From NCBI GenBank assembly GCA_002478115.1, contig DLMH01000065.1:1-24359 (forward strand): 24,359 nucleotides of DNA. Reading direction: 5' to 3'. Under the pieces are notes generated by a model. It made no database searches. It worked only from the letters and a program-made list of their open reading frames with translations, and had not been told where the DNA came from. Made by a program: the position numbers and the translations under genes. Of this stretch, positions 15,619-23,445 are shown one piece after another. This stretch comes from Candidatus Acidiferrum typicum. GTDB lineage: Bacteria > Acidobacteriota > Terriglobia > Acidiferrales > UBA7541. Position 1 is the stretch's first letter. The number at the start of each line of letters is the position of its first letter.

Positions 15619-16180
15619 ACAGACGCCACGCCGCCGAGCGGTTTTTCTCGATCGCGACGGAACCATTGCCGAGGAAGTCGGTTACTTGAACCATTCCGCG
15701 CGATTTCGTATGTTTCCCTTTGCGCCGCCGGCCATCCGGCGCCTGAATGAAGCAGGTCTGGCCGTGGTGGTGGTCAGCAATCAATCGGGAGTCGCTCGCG
15801 GCTATTTTCCGGAATCGCTGGTGTTGGAAGTGAATGAATTGATGAAATCGGCGCTGGCGAAGGAAGGCGCGCACTTGGACGGCATTTACTATTGCCCGCA
15901 TGGCTCCGCGGACGGCTGCGACTGCCGCAAGCCGAATATCGGGATGATGCAGCGGGCGGAACGCGATCTGGGTCTGCAGGCGAGCGGCTCGTATGTGGTG
16001 GGCGACCGTTACGGCGATATGGAGATGGCGTTTCGGGCCGGCGCGCATGCCATACTCGTGCGCAGCGGTTACGGACTGGGCGAGTGGATGTGGCACCGCC
16101 AGGAATGGCCGAGACAGCCTGCGTTTGTTGCGGAAGACCTGGCGGGTGCGGTGGACTGGATCCTGGAGCAGAAGCAATGA
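15611..16180 (+). CDS. gmhB: D-glycero-D-manno-heptose-1,7-bisphosphate 7-phosphatase, CTG start
   Basis: GmhB removes the 7-phosphate of heptose bisphosphate in the ADP-heptose pathway. It is an HAD-family phosphatase. The active-site motif FLDRDGT, with nucleophile Asp14 and acid/base Asp16 in my numbering, is encoded at 15644-15664. The frame is closed by TGA 15578-15580, and between it and this motif there is no ATG, GTG or TTG. A CTG at 15611 gives a natural N-terminus (PEQTPRRRAVFLDRDG), with GGGGTGGG just before it and eight bases of overlap with waaF. The next standard start, TTG 15686, would delete the catalytic aspartates. Other motifs: VVSNQSGVARGYF, the zinc ligands Cys95, His97, Cys103, Cys105 (YYCPHGSADGCDCRKP) and VVGDRYGDM with Asp132 and Asp136. 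The product is 189 residues, normal for the family. Confidence 0.88.
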   Translation: MPEQTPRRRAVFLDRDGTIAEEVGYLNHSARFRMFPFAPPAIRRLNEAGLAVVVVSNQSGVARGYFPESLVLEVNELMKSALAKEGAHLDGIYYCPHGSADGCDCRKPNIGMMQRAERDLGLQASGSYVVGDRYGDMEMAFRAGAHAILVRSGYGLGEWMWHRQEWPRQPAFVAEDLAGAVDWILEQKQ

Positions 16181-17238
16181 AGCGTGCAAAGAAAAGCTTG
16201 AGTTCTTCTCCATCCGTGGATCTCGTGGCGCTCGCGGACATCGTGGAGCGCTTCGCATGGAAGCGAGTGGTCGTTCTCGGCGATTTTGTGGCGGACGCGT
16301 TTCAATTCGGGGACATCACGCGCGTCTCCCGCGAAGCCCCCGTGCTGATCCTGAAGCATCGCGAGACGCAGATTGTGCCGGGCGGCGGAGCCAACGCGGC
16401 GAACAACTTTGCGGCTCTTGGCGCAAAAGTTTCACCGGTCACCGCCGTGGGAGATGACGCCGCCGGCGACCGCCTTATCACCGCCTTCCGGGAGAAGAAA
16501 GTCGACGTGTCCGGTATTGTCCGCGTGAAGGGCTGGACCACTCCCACGAAAACGCGATTCCTGGCGGGCTGGGCGCACACGGTTGGCCAGCAAGTTCTCC
16601 GCGTGGATTACGAGCCGGAGAAACCTCTGGGCGAAGCGCCGCGCAAAAGGTTGGCGCAATTGCTTGCGGCGAAAATTCGCGGCGCCGATGCCTTGGCCGT
16701 ATCGGATTATGGTTTTGGTGTGGCCACTCCCGAAGAGGTCCGCGGCGCCACCCGCCGCGCGAAGCGGGAGATTCCCGTGACGCTCGACTCCCGCTACCAA
16801 CTGAACAGGTACAAAAACGCAGGGATTACGTCGGCGACTCCCAACGAGGCGGAGATGGAAGCTTTGCATCACACTTCGATTGGGAGCAATCTGAAGGAAC
16901 TCGAGCGCTGTGGCAAATCCACGCGCGAAGGCTTGAAACTGAAATCGCTGCTGGTGACCCGCGGGCGCGATGGCATGGCCCTTTTCCAGCCCGGAAAGAA
17001 GCCGCTGCACATTGCGGTTCACGGAAGCAATCAAGCGGTGGACGTCACCGGAGCGGGCGACACCGTGCTTGCGGCGTACACCCTGGGATTGGCCAGCGGC
17101 GCTTCGGCTCTGGAGGCGGCGCACATCGCGAATATCGCCGGCAGCCTGGTGGTGATGAAGCGCGGCACGGCCACAGTTTCCCGCGGAGAGCTTCTCGAGG
17201 CCATTCGCCGGGCAGCGGTCACTGGATCAGGGGCTTAG
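16177..17238 (+). CDS. hldA: D-glycero-beta-D-manno-heptose-7-phosphate kinase (stand-alone HldA, RfaE1)
   Basis: This kinase makes heptose-1,7-bisphosphate, the substrate of GmhB. I use ATG 16177, which overlaps the gmhB stop (ATGA), with GGAG at 16165-16168. Longer starts upstream would read through gmhB in another frame and are rejected. The product is 353 residues, a PfkB/ribokinase-fold protein. Visible motifs: GDFVADAF (about 35-42), PGGGANAANNFAALG (68-82), VDYEP, VSDYGFGV, TPNEAE and the anion-hole/catalytic block DVTGAGDT (289-296), with Asp295 as the catalytic base. In enterobacteria it is fused to the adenylyltransferase as HldE. Here the two are separate adjacent genes. Confidence 0.94.
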   Translation: MKRAKKSLSSSPSVDLVALADIVERFAWKRVVVLGDFVADAFQFGDITRVSREAPVLILKHRETQIVPGGGANAANNFAALGAKVSPVTAVGDDAAGDRLITAFREKKVDVSGIVRVKGWTTPTKTRFLAGWAHTVGQQVLRVDYEPEKPLGEAPRKRLAQLLAAKIRGADALAVSDYGFGVATPEEVRGATRRAKREIPVTLDSRYQLNRYKNAGITSATPNEAEMEALHHTSIGSNLKELERCGKSTREGLKLKSLLVTRGRDGMALFQPGKKPLHIAVHGSNQAVDVTGAGDTVLAAYTLGLASGASALEAAHIANIAGSLVVMKRGTATVSRGELLEAIRRAAVTGSGA

Positions 17239-17790
17239 GTGAACGCAAGTTTGCAGAGCAGGAAAACGCGCCGAGGCAATCCGTCCAGCAGGAAGGGCAT
17301 GCGCAAAGCCGAATCGAAAATAAAGTCGCGCGAGGAGCTGCAGCTTCTCCTCGCCGGTGCCAAGCGGCATGGCAAGCGCATTGTGTTTGCCAATGGCTGC
17401 TTTGACACGCTGCACGTCGGCCACGTGCGCTATCTTTCCGGCGCAAAAGAGCAAGGCGACATCCTGGTCGTGGGCGTGAATGCGGATTCCAGCGCCGGCC
17501 GGCTGAAAGGCCCCGGGCGGCCCATCCTGGACGAACATGCGCGCGCCGAATTGGTGGCGGCCTTGCGCGATGTGGATTACGTTGTTCTCTTCGAGGAACT
17601 GAACGTCGAGAAGTTGCTGGAGGAGCTGCGCCCCGATGTTCACGCGAAGGGCACGGATTACACCGTAAAAAGCGTTCCGGAGCGCGCCGTCGCCCATCGT
17701 CTGGGCATACGAGTTGCGATTGTCGGCGATCCCAAAGACCATTCGACGCGCGCGCTGTTCGAATCCATCCGCAAGGCGCCGCATGGCTGA
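17239..17790 (+). CDS. hldC: D-glycero-beta-D-manno-heptose 1-phosphate adenylyltransferase (HldC, RfaE2)
   Basis: HldC forms ADP-heptose from heptose 1-phosphate and ATP. The frame begins with GTG right after the hldA TAG, giving 183 residues with a basic tail (NASLQSRKTRRGNPSSRKG). ATG 17299, with AGG at 17290-17292, gives 163 residues and is an equally good start. The nucleotidyltransferase motif FANGCFDTLHVGH (50-62) carries the HxGH signature. Further conserved parts are DILVVGVNADSSAGRLKGPGRP, ALRDVDYVVLFEE and DVHAKGTDY. The C-terminus overlaps the waaC start by eight bases. It is the other half of what is a single HldE protein in E. coli. Confidence 0.94.
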   Translation: MNASLQSRKTRRGNPSSRKGMRKAESKIKSREELQLLLAGAKRHGKRIVFANGCFDTLHVGHVRYLSGAKEQGDILVVGVNADSSAGRLKGPGRPILDEHARAELVAALRDVDYVVLFEELNVEKLLEELRPDVHAKGTDYTVKSVPERAVAHRLGIRVAIVGDPKDHSTRALFESIRKAPHG

Positions 17791-18784
17791 GCAACGCTTC
17801 CTCGTCGTGCGCCTGGGTTCGCTCGGCGACATCGTGCACACATTCCCCGCCGTGGCCGGGTTGCGCGAATCGTTTCCCTCCGCGGAGATTATTTGGCTCA
17901 CGCACCCGCGCTGGGTCGAACTCGTCGCCAGCAGCCGGCTGGCCACGGAAATCTGGCCGGTGGACTCGCGCGATCTGGGCTGCGTCAGGCAAGTTCTCCG
18001 CAGAATCCGCGGCGGCCATTGGACGGCGGCGATTGACTATCAGGGGCTCTGGAAGTCCGCCACGCTGCCTTTTCTGGGCGGCGTTGCCAAGCGCATCGGT
18101 TTTTCTGCGGCGACCATCCGCGAATTCGGCGTTCCTATCCTCTATACCGAGCGCGTGGCTTGCCGGACCACGCATATTGCCGATCAGAATGGCGAGCTTA
18201 CGTTGCGCACAGGCGCTGCGAAAGCTGTCGGCGAAGTGACTCTGGAAGTTGCGGAGGCCGACTGTGAGCTGGTGCGCAAGCAACTGCAGGAACAAGGGGC
18301 AACGCGCTACGTCGTGCTGAGTCCCGGCGGCGGGTGGCGCTCCAAGTGCTGGCCTACCGAGCGATTCGGCGCGCTTTGCCAGAGAATTCGCGGCGAGCTG
18401 GGGATCCCGTGCGTCGTTAATTATGGCCCCGGAGAAGAATCACTCGTGGCGGCCGTTAAGGCCGCCAGTGGTGATGCGCGTCCACTCGCCTATGATGGAA
18501 AGATGGGACCCTTGATGGCGCTTCTGCGCGGGGCGCAATGCATCGTGGGCGGGGATACGGGGCCTCTGCATCTCGGCATCGCTCTCGGCGCGCGCGGCGT
18601 CGCGCTGTTCGGCCCGACCGACCCTGCGCGCAACGGCCCTTACCCGCGGCAGCAAATCGTTCTTCGCAGTCCTGATGCGCACACGACCTATGGCCGTGGC
18701 GACGCGCCGGATGCGTCCTTGTTGGCCCTCTCTGTGGAAGAAGTTTTCGATGCCGTGCGGAAGTCCTTGGGCAAGAACGCATGA
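17783..18784 (+). CDS. waaC: ADP-heptose:LPS heptosyltransferase I
   Basis: WaaC transfers the first heptose to Kdo-lipid A. From ATG 17783 it has 333 residues, opening with AEQRFLVVRLGSLGDIVHTF, the usual N-terminus of heptosyltransferase I. Starts upstream in the same frame lie inside hldC and are rejected. The GT-B fold is supported by ITWLTHP-like IIWLTHPRWVEL, AIDYQGLWKSA, LSPGGGWRSKCWP and the donor site GGDTGPLHLGIALGARGVALFGPTDPARNGPY. The overlap with hldC at the start (eight bases) and with the methyltransferase at the stop (four bases) argues for a coupled operon. WaaF and WaaC are separated by three heptose-synthesis genes. Confidence 0.94.
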   Translation: MAEQRFLVVRLGSLGDIVHTFPAVAGLRESFPSAEIIWLTHPRWVELVASSRLATEIWPVDSRDLGCVRQVLRRIRGGHWTAAIDYQGLWKSATLPFLGGVAKRIGFSAATIREFGVPILYTERVACRTTHIADQNGELTLRTGAAKAVGEVTLEVAEADCELVRKQLQEQGATRYVVLSPGGGWRSKCWPTERFGALCQRIRGELGIPCVVNYGPGEESLVAAVKAASGDARPLAYDGKMGPLMALLRGAQCIVGGDTGPLHLGIALGARGVALFGPTDPARNGPYPRQQIVLRSPDAHTTYGRGDAPDASLLALSVEEVFDAVRKSLGKNA

Positions 18785-19335
18785 CGGCGCTCGACTTTTT
18801 CTCCCGCTGGCGCGTGCGCCTGGGCTATCTCCTCGCGGTGGTGGTCTTGCTTTTGGCGCGGCCGACCCCGCGTTCCATTCTTCTTGGCGCTGCGGCGGGA
18901 GTGGTTGGGCTGGCCATCCGCGCTTATTCCGCCGGTTATTTGCATAAACAGGAGGTCCTGACGACGACCGGCCCGTACGCCTACACGCGCAACCCGCTCT
19001 ATTTCGGCAGCAGCATTCTGGCGGTAGGAGCGGCGGTGGCGATGCGTTCGTGGCTCGCGGCGGCGGTGATACTGTTTTATTTCGCGGTGGTTTACGCCTT
19101 TGTCATGCGCCGGGAAGAGATGGAGCTTCGCGGAAAGCATGGCGCGGCGTTCGATACGTATGCGGCAGGCGTGCCGCTCTTTTTTCCGAGGCTCACGCGG
19201 AGCTCCCCGCCGGGCGGGGCCAGCGGCGCTTTTTCCTGGACGCAATACAAACGAAACCACGAATACGAAGCTACGGTTGGTTTTCTGCTTTTCTTACTCC
19301 TGCTGGCGGTGATCTGGCGCTGGCGCGTTCTGTGA
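18781..19335 (+). CDS. ICMT/PEMT-like membrane methyltransferase
   Basis: A 184-residue protein beginning at ATG 18781, overlapping the waaC stop by four bases. It has membrane segments at about 14-30 and 35-50, then the conserved block TTGPYAYTRNPLYFGS, followed by further helices and a MRREEMELRGKHGAAFDTYAAGVPLFFP tail. These motifs identify the isoprenylcysteine O-methyltransferase / phospholipid methyltransferase superfamily. The substrate cannot be read: bacteria lack prenylated CaaX proteins in general, and members act on lipids or small molecules. Its place at the end of the LPS operon suggests a role in envelope lipid or LPS modification, but this is inference. A final hydrophobic helix (GFLLFLLLLAVIW) is present near the C-terminus. 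Its 3' end overlaps comEC on the other strand by 42 bases. Confidence 0.8.
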   Translation: MTALDFFSRWRVRLGYLLAVVVLLLARPTPRSILLGAAAGVVGLAIRAYSAGYLHKQEVLTTTGPYAYTRNPLYFGSSILAVGAAVAMRSWLAAAVILFYFAVVYAFVMRREEMELRGKHGAAFDTYAAGVPLFFPRLTRSSPPGGASGAFSWTQYKRNHEYEATVGFLLFLLLLAVIWRWRVL

Positions 19336-21978
19336 TGGCGCCACGGCTTCCGGGCAGGCCACGAAGCAACTCACTCGCAACGAGTGCCCGTCGGTGAGCA
19401 CGCGCACCGCGCCGTCGCGATCGGTACGTAGGAGCCGCGTTCCACTCTCCTCCAGTCGCTGTATCAGTTCCGGATGCGGGTGTCCGTAAGGGTTCTCTTC
19501 TCCCGCCGAAATGACGCTGATCTGCGGCGATACGCCGGCTAGAAAGTCCGGCATGGTGGAGTTCTTGCTCCCGTGATGCCCCACTTTCAGCACATCCGCG
19601 TGCAAGGCCGTGGCATCGTTTTCCGCAAGCATCGCGGCTTCTGCCTGCTTCTCCGCATCGCCCGGCAGCAGCATCGTTCGATCCAGGTAGCGTAGCCGGA
19701 CAACGAGCGAATCGTTGTTTTTTGCCAGGGGCGCAACTTCCTCCGGCGGAATTTCCGGCCACAGAAAATCCACCTGCACGGCGTCCCAGACAAAGTGTTG
19801 GCCGCGCAGTTCGTGTTCGATGGGCACATGAAGGCGCGCGGCCTCTTCTTTCAATCGCGCGAAGGCCGGCGCGGCCGTTTCCCGCCCCAGCCACAACTGG
19901 CCGACCTTGAAATTTTGCAGGATGGCCGTGAGGCCGCCGATATGGTCCTGGTGGGCATGCGTCAACGCCACTGCATCCAGTTTTTGAATGCCGCGCGACC
20001 ACAGGTACGGGGAGACGGCGTCCTCGCCGGGATCGGGGCCGAGATGCTCTTCGCGGCCTTGGAATCCCTGAAAGGTTCCACCGCCGTCAATCAGCAGGGT
20101 GCTGCCTTTGGGAGAAATTACCAGTATCGAATCGCCCTGCGCGACGTCGAGCACCGTCATCTCCAGCGCGTTCGGCACAACCGACGGCCGGAAGGGATAG
20201 GTGGCAATCAAAACCGCTGCGAAGAGGGCAGCGGTTGCGGCGGCCCACCGCAGGAAGCGGCTTCGGGCCTTCTGAAATCGCAGGCCTGCCGCCAGTGCAA
20301 GGATGGCTGCAAAAAATAGCAGCATCACCCATTGCGGCGGGCCGGGAATGCGATAGCTGCCGCGCGGGATGCTCGCAAACAGATGCACGATTCCGCCCTG
20401 CAAATGGACAAGCCAGGCCAGCGGCATTGCCAGCACGCGCCCCAATCCCCGCCACACCAGCGCCAGTGCCAGACTGGAGAAGCCCAGCGGAACGATCAGC
20501 CCGGTCAGCGGGACGACGAGCAGGTTGGCCAGCGGCCCGAGCAGCGTGATGCGATGGAAGTCTCGCGCCATGAGCGGCAGCATGCCGAATTGCAGCACCA
20601 GGGAAAGTGCGAAGAGTTCCACAAGACGGAATGTCCAGCGCAATCCGGTCACACCGGTGTTTTGTGTCCACATCGCCGTGCGCGTGGAAAGACTTGCAGT
20701 CAAGACACGTGCAGCGTCTCGCAGGTCCAGGCGGTATTGCACTTGCCGCGGCGCATAGGCTGCATCGCGCGTCACATCGCGCCAGTTCTTCAACGCGCGG
20801 ACAAACGGCTGAAGGTGGCTTTGCATCCAGGGCAGCGCAATTCCTGCGATGCACCCGATCGCGAGGAACGAAAGCTGGAAGCTGGTATCCAGCACGGCTT
20901 TCGGTTTTGCCAGCAGCAAGATGAGCGCGGCCAACGCCGCAGAGTTCAGCAATTCCATTCGCCGGTAAAAAAAAGTGCCCAGCACGACGATGCCGGTCAT
21001 CAACCCCGCGCGCAGCACAGGCGGGCGCTGCTCGACAATCGCAATGTAGGCAAAGAGAGCCAGAAGGATGACCAGCGTCGCGAGCGAGTGCGGGAGCCGC
21101 AGGCGCCGCGTCAGCCAAAAGAGAAAGAAGGCCAGCGCCCCAACGTGCAGCCCGGCAACGACGAGCACGTGGAAGACGCCGGTCTTCTGGAAGTCCAGCG
21201 ATTCCGTCCGGTCGATGAACGCGCGATCTCCCAGAAGCATGGCGCGCAGAATTCCGGCGACGTCCGGTGAAGCGGGGAAAAGAGCGTCCAACTCGTCGCG
21301 CAGCTCGCCGCGCCACCGTGCCAGACGCGTCTCGAGCGAAGCCGGGGGCGTCCCGATTTTCTGAAGGAGTGTGCTTGCGCGAAGATTTGCCTGCACGTGG
21401 ATGTTTTGCTGGGCCAGGAATTGGCGCCGGTCGAACGCACCCGCATCCTTATATACAAGAGGCAGGCGCGCCGCCGTGAGCACCGCGAGCTCATCTCCGG
21501 CGTGAAGCTCCGGCAAGGGCGGTTCCCCATCCCTCGGCGTGAAAGTAATGCGCATTCCGCCGCGCAGCGGGAGCGCTCCGTTCGCCGATTCCACGCGGTC
21601 GAGGTCCAGCTCCAGGCCATAGCCCCAGGGCAGGCGCGAGCCTTCATTCCGCAATTGACCCACGTAGCGCAGCGGAACCTTGCTGCTGATTTGCCCCGCG
21701 GCCATGCGGCTCAATACATGTTCGGGAGACAAGGGCTGTTCGGCGACGCAGGCCACAAAGACGCCGAGAACAACCCACGCTGCAAGAGAACAGGATGCGG
21801 CTGGCCACTGCTTTTCGCGCCGCGTGAGCAGTATTGCGGCAAACAAGCTGACGAGCAGGAAAACGATGAGGACCACCAGGAAATTTGGTGAGGTAGCATG
21901 CCGCGCCACAACAGAATGGAGGCCGAGCAAAATGCCTCCGGAGAAGGAAGCGGCAAGTGCTACGGCTGGAAGCTTCAT
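19294..21978 (-). CDS. comEC: ComEC/Rec2 family DNA uptake channel
   Basis: An 894-residue inner-membrane protein that in competent bacteria forms the channel for single-stranded DNA uptake. The order is as in full-length ComEC: N-terminal membrane helices with an OB-fold region (DUF4131) at about 100-200, the competence membrane domain (for example FQKTGVFHVLVVAGLHVGALAFFLFWLTRRLR and AGLMTGIVVLGTFFYRR), and a C-terminal metallo-beta-lactamase domain with VLDVAQGDSILV, LLIDGGG, the metal-binding ALTHAHQDHIGGL, LLPGDAEKQAE and LKVGHHGSKNST. It overlaps the upstream rlmD-like gene by four bases, so the two are probably co-transcribed. No other competence genes are in the window, so natural competence is possible but not shown. 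Confidence 0.95.
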   Translation of the reverse strand: MKLPAVALAASFSGGILLGLHSVVARHATSPNFLVVLIVFLLVSLFAAILLTRREKQWPAASCSLAAWVVLGVFVACVAEQPLSPEHVLSRMAAGQISSKVPLRYVGQLRNEGSRLPWGYGLELDLDRVESANGALPLRGGMRITFTPRDGEPPLPELHAGDELAVLTAARLPLVYKDAGAFDRRQFLAQQNIHVQANLRASTLLQKIGTPPASLETRLARWRGELRDELDALFPASPDVAGILRAMLLGDRAFIDRTESLDFQKTGVFHVLVVAGLHVGALAFFLFWLTRRLRLPHSLATLVILLALFAYIAIVEQRPPVLRAGLMTGIVVLGTFFYRRMELLNSAALAALILLLAKPKAVLDTSFQLSFLAIGCIAGIALPWMQSHLQPFVRALKNWRDVTRDAAYAPRQVQYRLDLRDAARVLTASLSTRTAMWTQNTGVTGLRWTFRLVELFALSLVLQFGMLPLMARDFHRITLLGPLANLLVVPLTGLIVPLGFSSLALALVWRGLGRVLAMPLAWLVHLQGGIVHLFASIPRGSYRIPGPPQWVMLLFFAAILALAAGLRFQKARSRFLRWAAATAALFAAVLIATYPFRPSVVPNALEMTVLDVAQGDSILVISPKGSTLLIDGGGTFQGFQGREEHLGPDPGEDAVSPYLWSRGIQKLDAVALTHAHQDHIGGLTAILQNFKVGQLWLGRETAAPAFARLKEEAARLHVPIEHELRGQHFVWDAVQVDFLWPEIPPEEVAPLAKNNDSLVVRLRYLDRTMLLPGDAEKQAEAAMLAENDATALHADVLKVGHHGSKNSTMPDFLAGVSPQISVISAGEENPYGHPHPELIQRLEESGTRLLRTDRDGAVRVLTDGHSLRVSCFVACPEAVAPSQNAPAPDHRQQE

Positions 21979-23282
21979 GTAACTCTTCGCAACCTCACGA
22001 GAGTTTCGATGTGAAACGTCTGGGGAAACAGATCGAACAGATGAACTTGCGTGATTTCGTAGCGGTGCGCCGGAGCCACTTCGGTGGCTGGGCGACGGTC
22101 CGAAGCGGTGAGTACCGCAAGGTCGCGCGCGAGGGTAGAAGGATCGCAGGAAAGATAGGCAATCTCTGGCGCGCCGAGATTCGCAAGCCGCGCCGCCACT
22201 TCGGCGCCCAATCCGAAGCGCGGCGGATCCAGCACCACAAAGTCGGGCTGTTCCTGCTCCTTTTTCAGAAAGTCTTCCGCATGCTCGTTGTGGGAGACGA
22301 CTTGCATGCCCGCGGCTTCCGCGTTTACACGCAGGTCGCGTGTTGCTGAAAGATTGGCATCCACGCTTACCACCCGGGTAAACGATTTGGCGAGCGGCAA
22401 TGTGAAAAAGCCCACGCCCGCGTAGAGATCGAGCGCGTAGCCGCCCTTCGCCCCTTCCAGCACGCTCTTCAACATCTCTTCAATCAGAAAGCGGTTGACC
22501 TGGAAAAACGAAAGGTGACTGACGCGGAACGAAAAGCCTCCGGCTTGATGTGTCAGGTAGCCCGGACCGGAAAGCTCAAAGCGGTTCTTGCTCTGGTCCA
22601 GCAGGAGCAAGCTGTCGAGTTGCGGCAGCGCGGTCTTGAAGTCAGCGATCAGATCCTTAGCGGGCTTGGAAAACCGCTCGAAGGCGATGTTGAGAGCCAG
22701 CTTGGCATCCTCCGAATCCACGAACGCTTCAATCTCCAGGATTCCCGGGGGCAGGGAATTGGCGCGCGCCAGCTCCTGTAATTGCCCGAATGTTTTCGAC
22801 AGGCCCGGAGAGAGCACCGGACAGCGGTCGATCGGGACAATGTGCGCGCTCTCCGGCAGAAAATAGCCGAAGGCGCGCGGCAGCGCGTCACGAAACGCCC
22901 ATTGCGCGCGGTTGCGGTAAGCGTAAGGCTCGGCGGTATGCGCGTGGATTTCTCCAGTCCACGGCACGCCGCCGAGCCGCGCGAGCGTCTCGCGGAGAAT
23001 TTCGGCCTTCAGGCGTCCCTGCTCAGCAAATGCAATGTGCTGATAATGACAGCCGCCGCAGACGCCGAAATGCGGGCATTCCGGTGCGATGCGCGCCGCC
23101 GCCGCCCTGGTGACCTCCAGCAGCTTCGCGTGGACCAGCTTTTTCTTTCTTGTGCGCACGGCGGCGCGCACATGTTCGCCGGGGAGCACGTAGGGGACGA
23201 ACACGGTGTTGCCTTCGGCGTGGGCCAAACCGTCACCCCCGTACAAGAGCTTCTCAATCGATAATAGTAACTCATCAGCCAT
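21975..23282 (-). CDS. rlmD: 23S rRNA (uracil) methyltransferase, RlmD/TrmA family
   Basis: A 435-residue SAM-dependent RNA m5U methyltransferase. The N-terminal TRAM domain (about 1-58, with GGDGLA and VPYVLPGEHVRA) is followed by iron-sulfur cysteines C69, C75, C78 (CPHFGVCGGCHYQH) and C154. The catalytic domain shows FFQVN (259-263), the SAM loop DLYAGVGFFTLPLA (285-298), DPPR (352-355), and LSCDPSTLARD with nucleophile C379, ending with DLFPQTFHIETLVRL, which carries the catalytic-base Glu. The family contains RlmC, RlmD and TrmA; the TRAM domain and iron-sulfur cluster favour RlmD-type enzymes, but the exact target uridine cannot be told here. It is the gene upstream of comEC (four-base overlap). 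Confidence 0.9.
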   Translation of the reverse strand: MADELLLSIEKLLYGGDGLAHAEGNTVFVPYVLPGEHVRAAVRTRKKKLVHAKLLEVTRAAAARIAPECPHFGVCGGCHYQHIAFAEQGRLKAEILRETLARLGGVPWTGEIHAHTAEPYAYRNRAQWAFRDALPRAFGYFLPESAHIVPIDRCPVLSPGLSKTFGQLQELARANSLPPGILEIEAFVDSEDAKLALNIAFERFSKPAKDLIADFKTALPQLDSLLLLDQSKNRFELSGPGYLTHQAGGFSFRVSHLSFFQVNRFLIEEMLKSVLEGAKGGYALDLYAGVGFFTLPLAKSFTRVVSVDANLSATRDLRVNAEAAGMQVVSHNEHAEDFLKKEQEQPDFVVLDPPRFGLGAEVAARLANLGAPEIAYLSCDPSTLARDLAVLTASDRRPATEVAPAHRYEITQVHLFDLFPQTFHIETLVRLRRVT

Positions 23283-23445
23283 AAGTGTCCAGTCCTATCT
23301 TACGCCTTGCCTGTTCAAATGTCCGCTGGCGCAGCCCATCTCCCGGTCTTCAGCGGAGTCAGGGAGCGCTGGGGTTATCACATCTTTGCTTGTAGGCGCG
23401 GCGTTTCATCTCGCGCGTAGTACAAAACAGCCGCCCCCCGTCCGT
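23283..23445. other. intergenic spacer, nothing clear
   Basis: These 163 bases separate the rlmD-like gene from the end of the next minus-strand gene. They may hold the rlmD promoter. A GC-rich segment near 23390-23410 (GTAGGCGCGGCGTTTC) resembles dispersed non-coding repeats by eye. No hairpin terminator was established. Confidence 0.25.

Noticed and set aside
15892..16176. N-terminal extension of the heptose kinase gene
   Set aside because: It reads gmhB in another frame; the ATG at 16177 overlaps the gmhB stop and gives the normal kinase N-terminus.
17714..17782. N-terminal extension of waaC
   Set aside because: It lies within hldC; the ATG at 17783 gives the expected heptosyltransferase start.
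20087..21316. Long open frames on both strands over comEC, including a 409-codon minus-strand frame and a 312-codon plus-strand frame (20332-21270)
   Set aside because: They overlap a full-length ComEC with its competence and metallo-beta-lactamase motifs; the compositions are Arg/Ala or Gln/Arg rich and non-protein-like.
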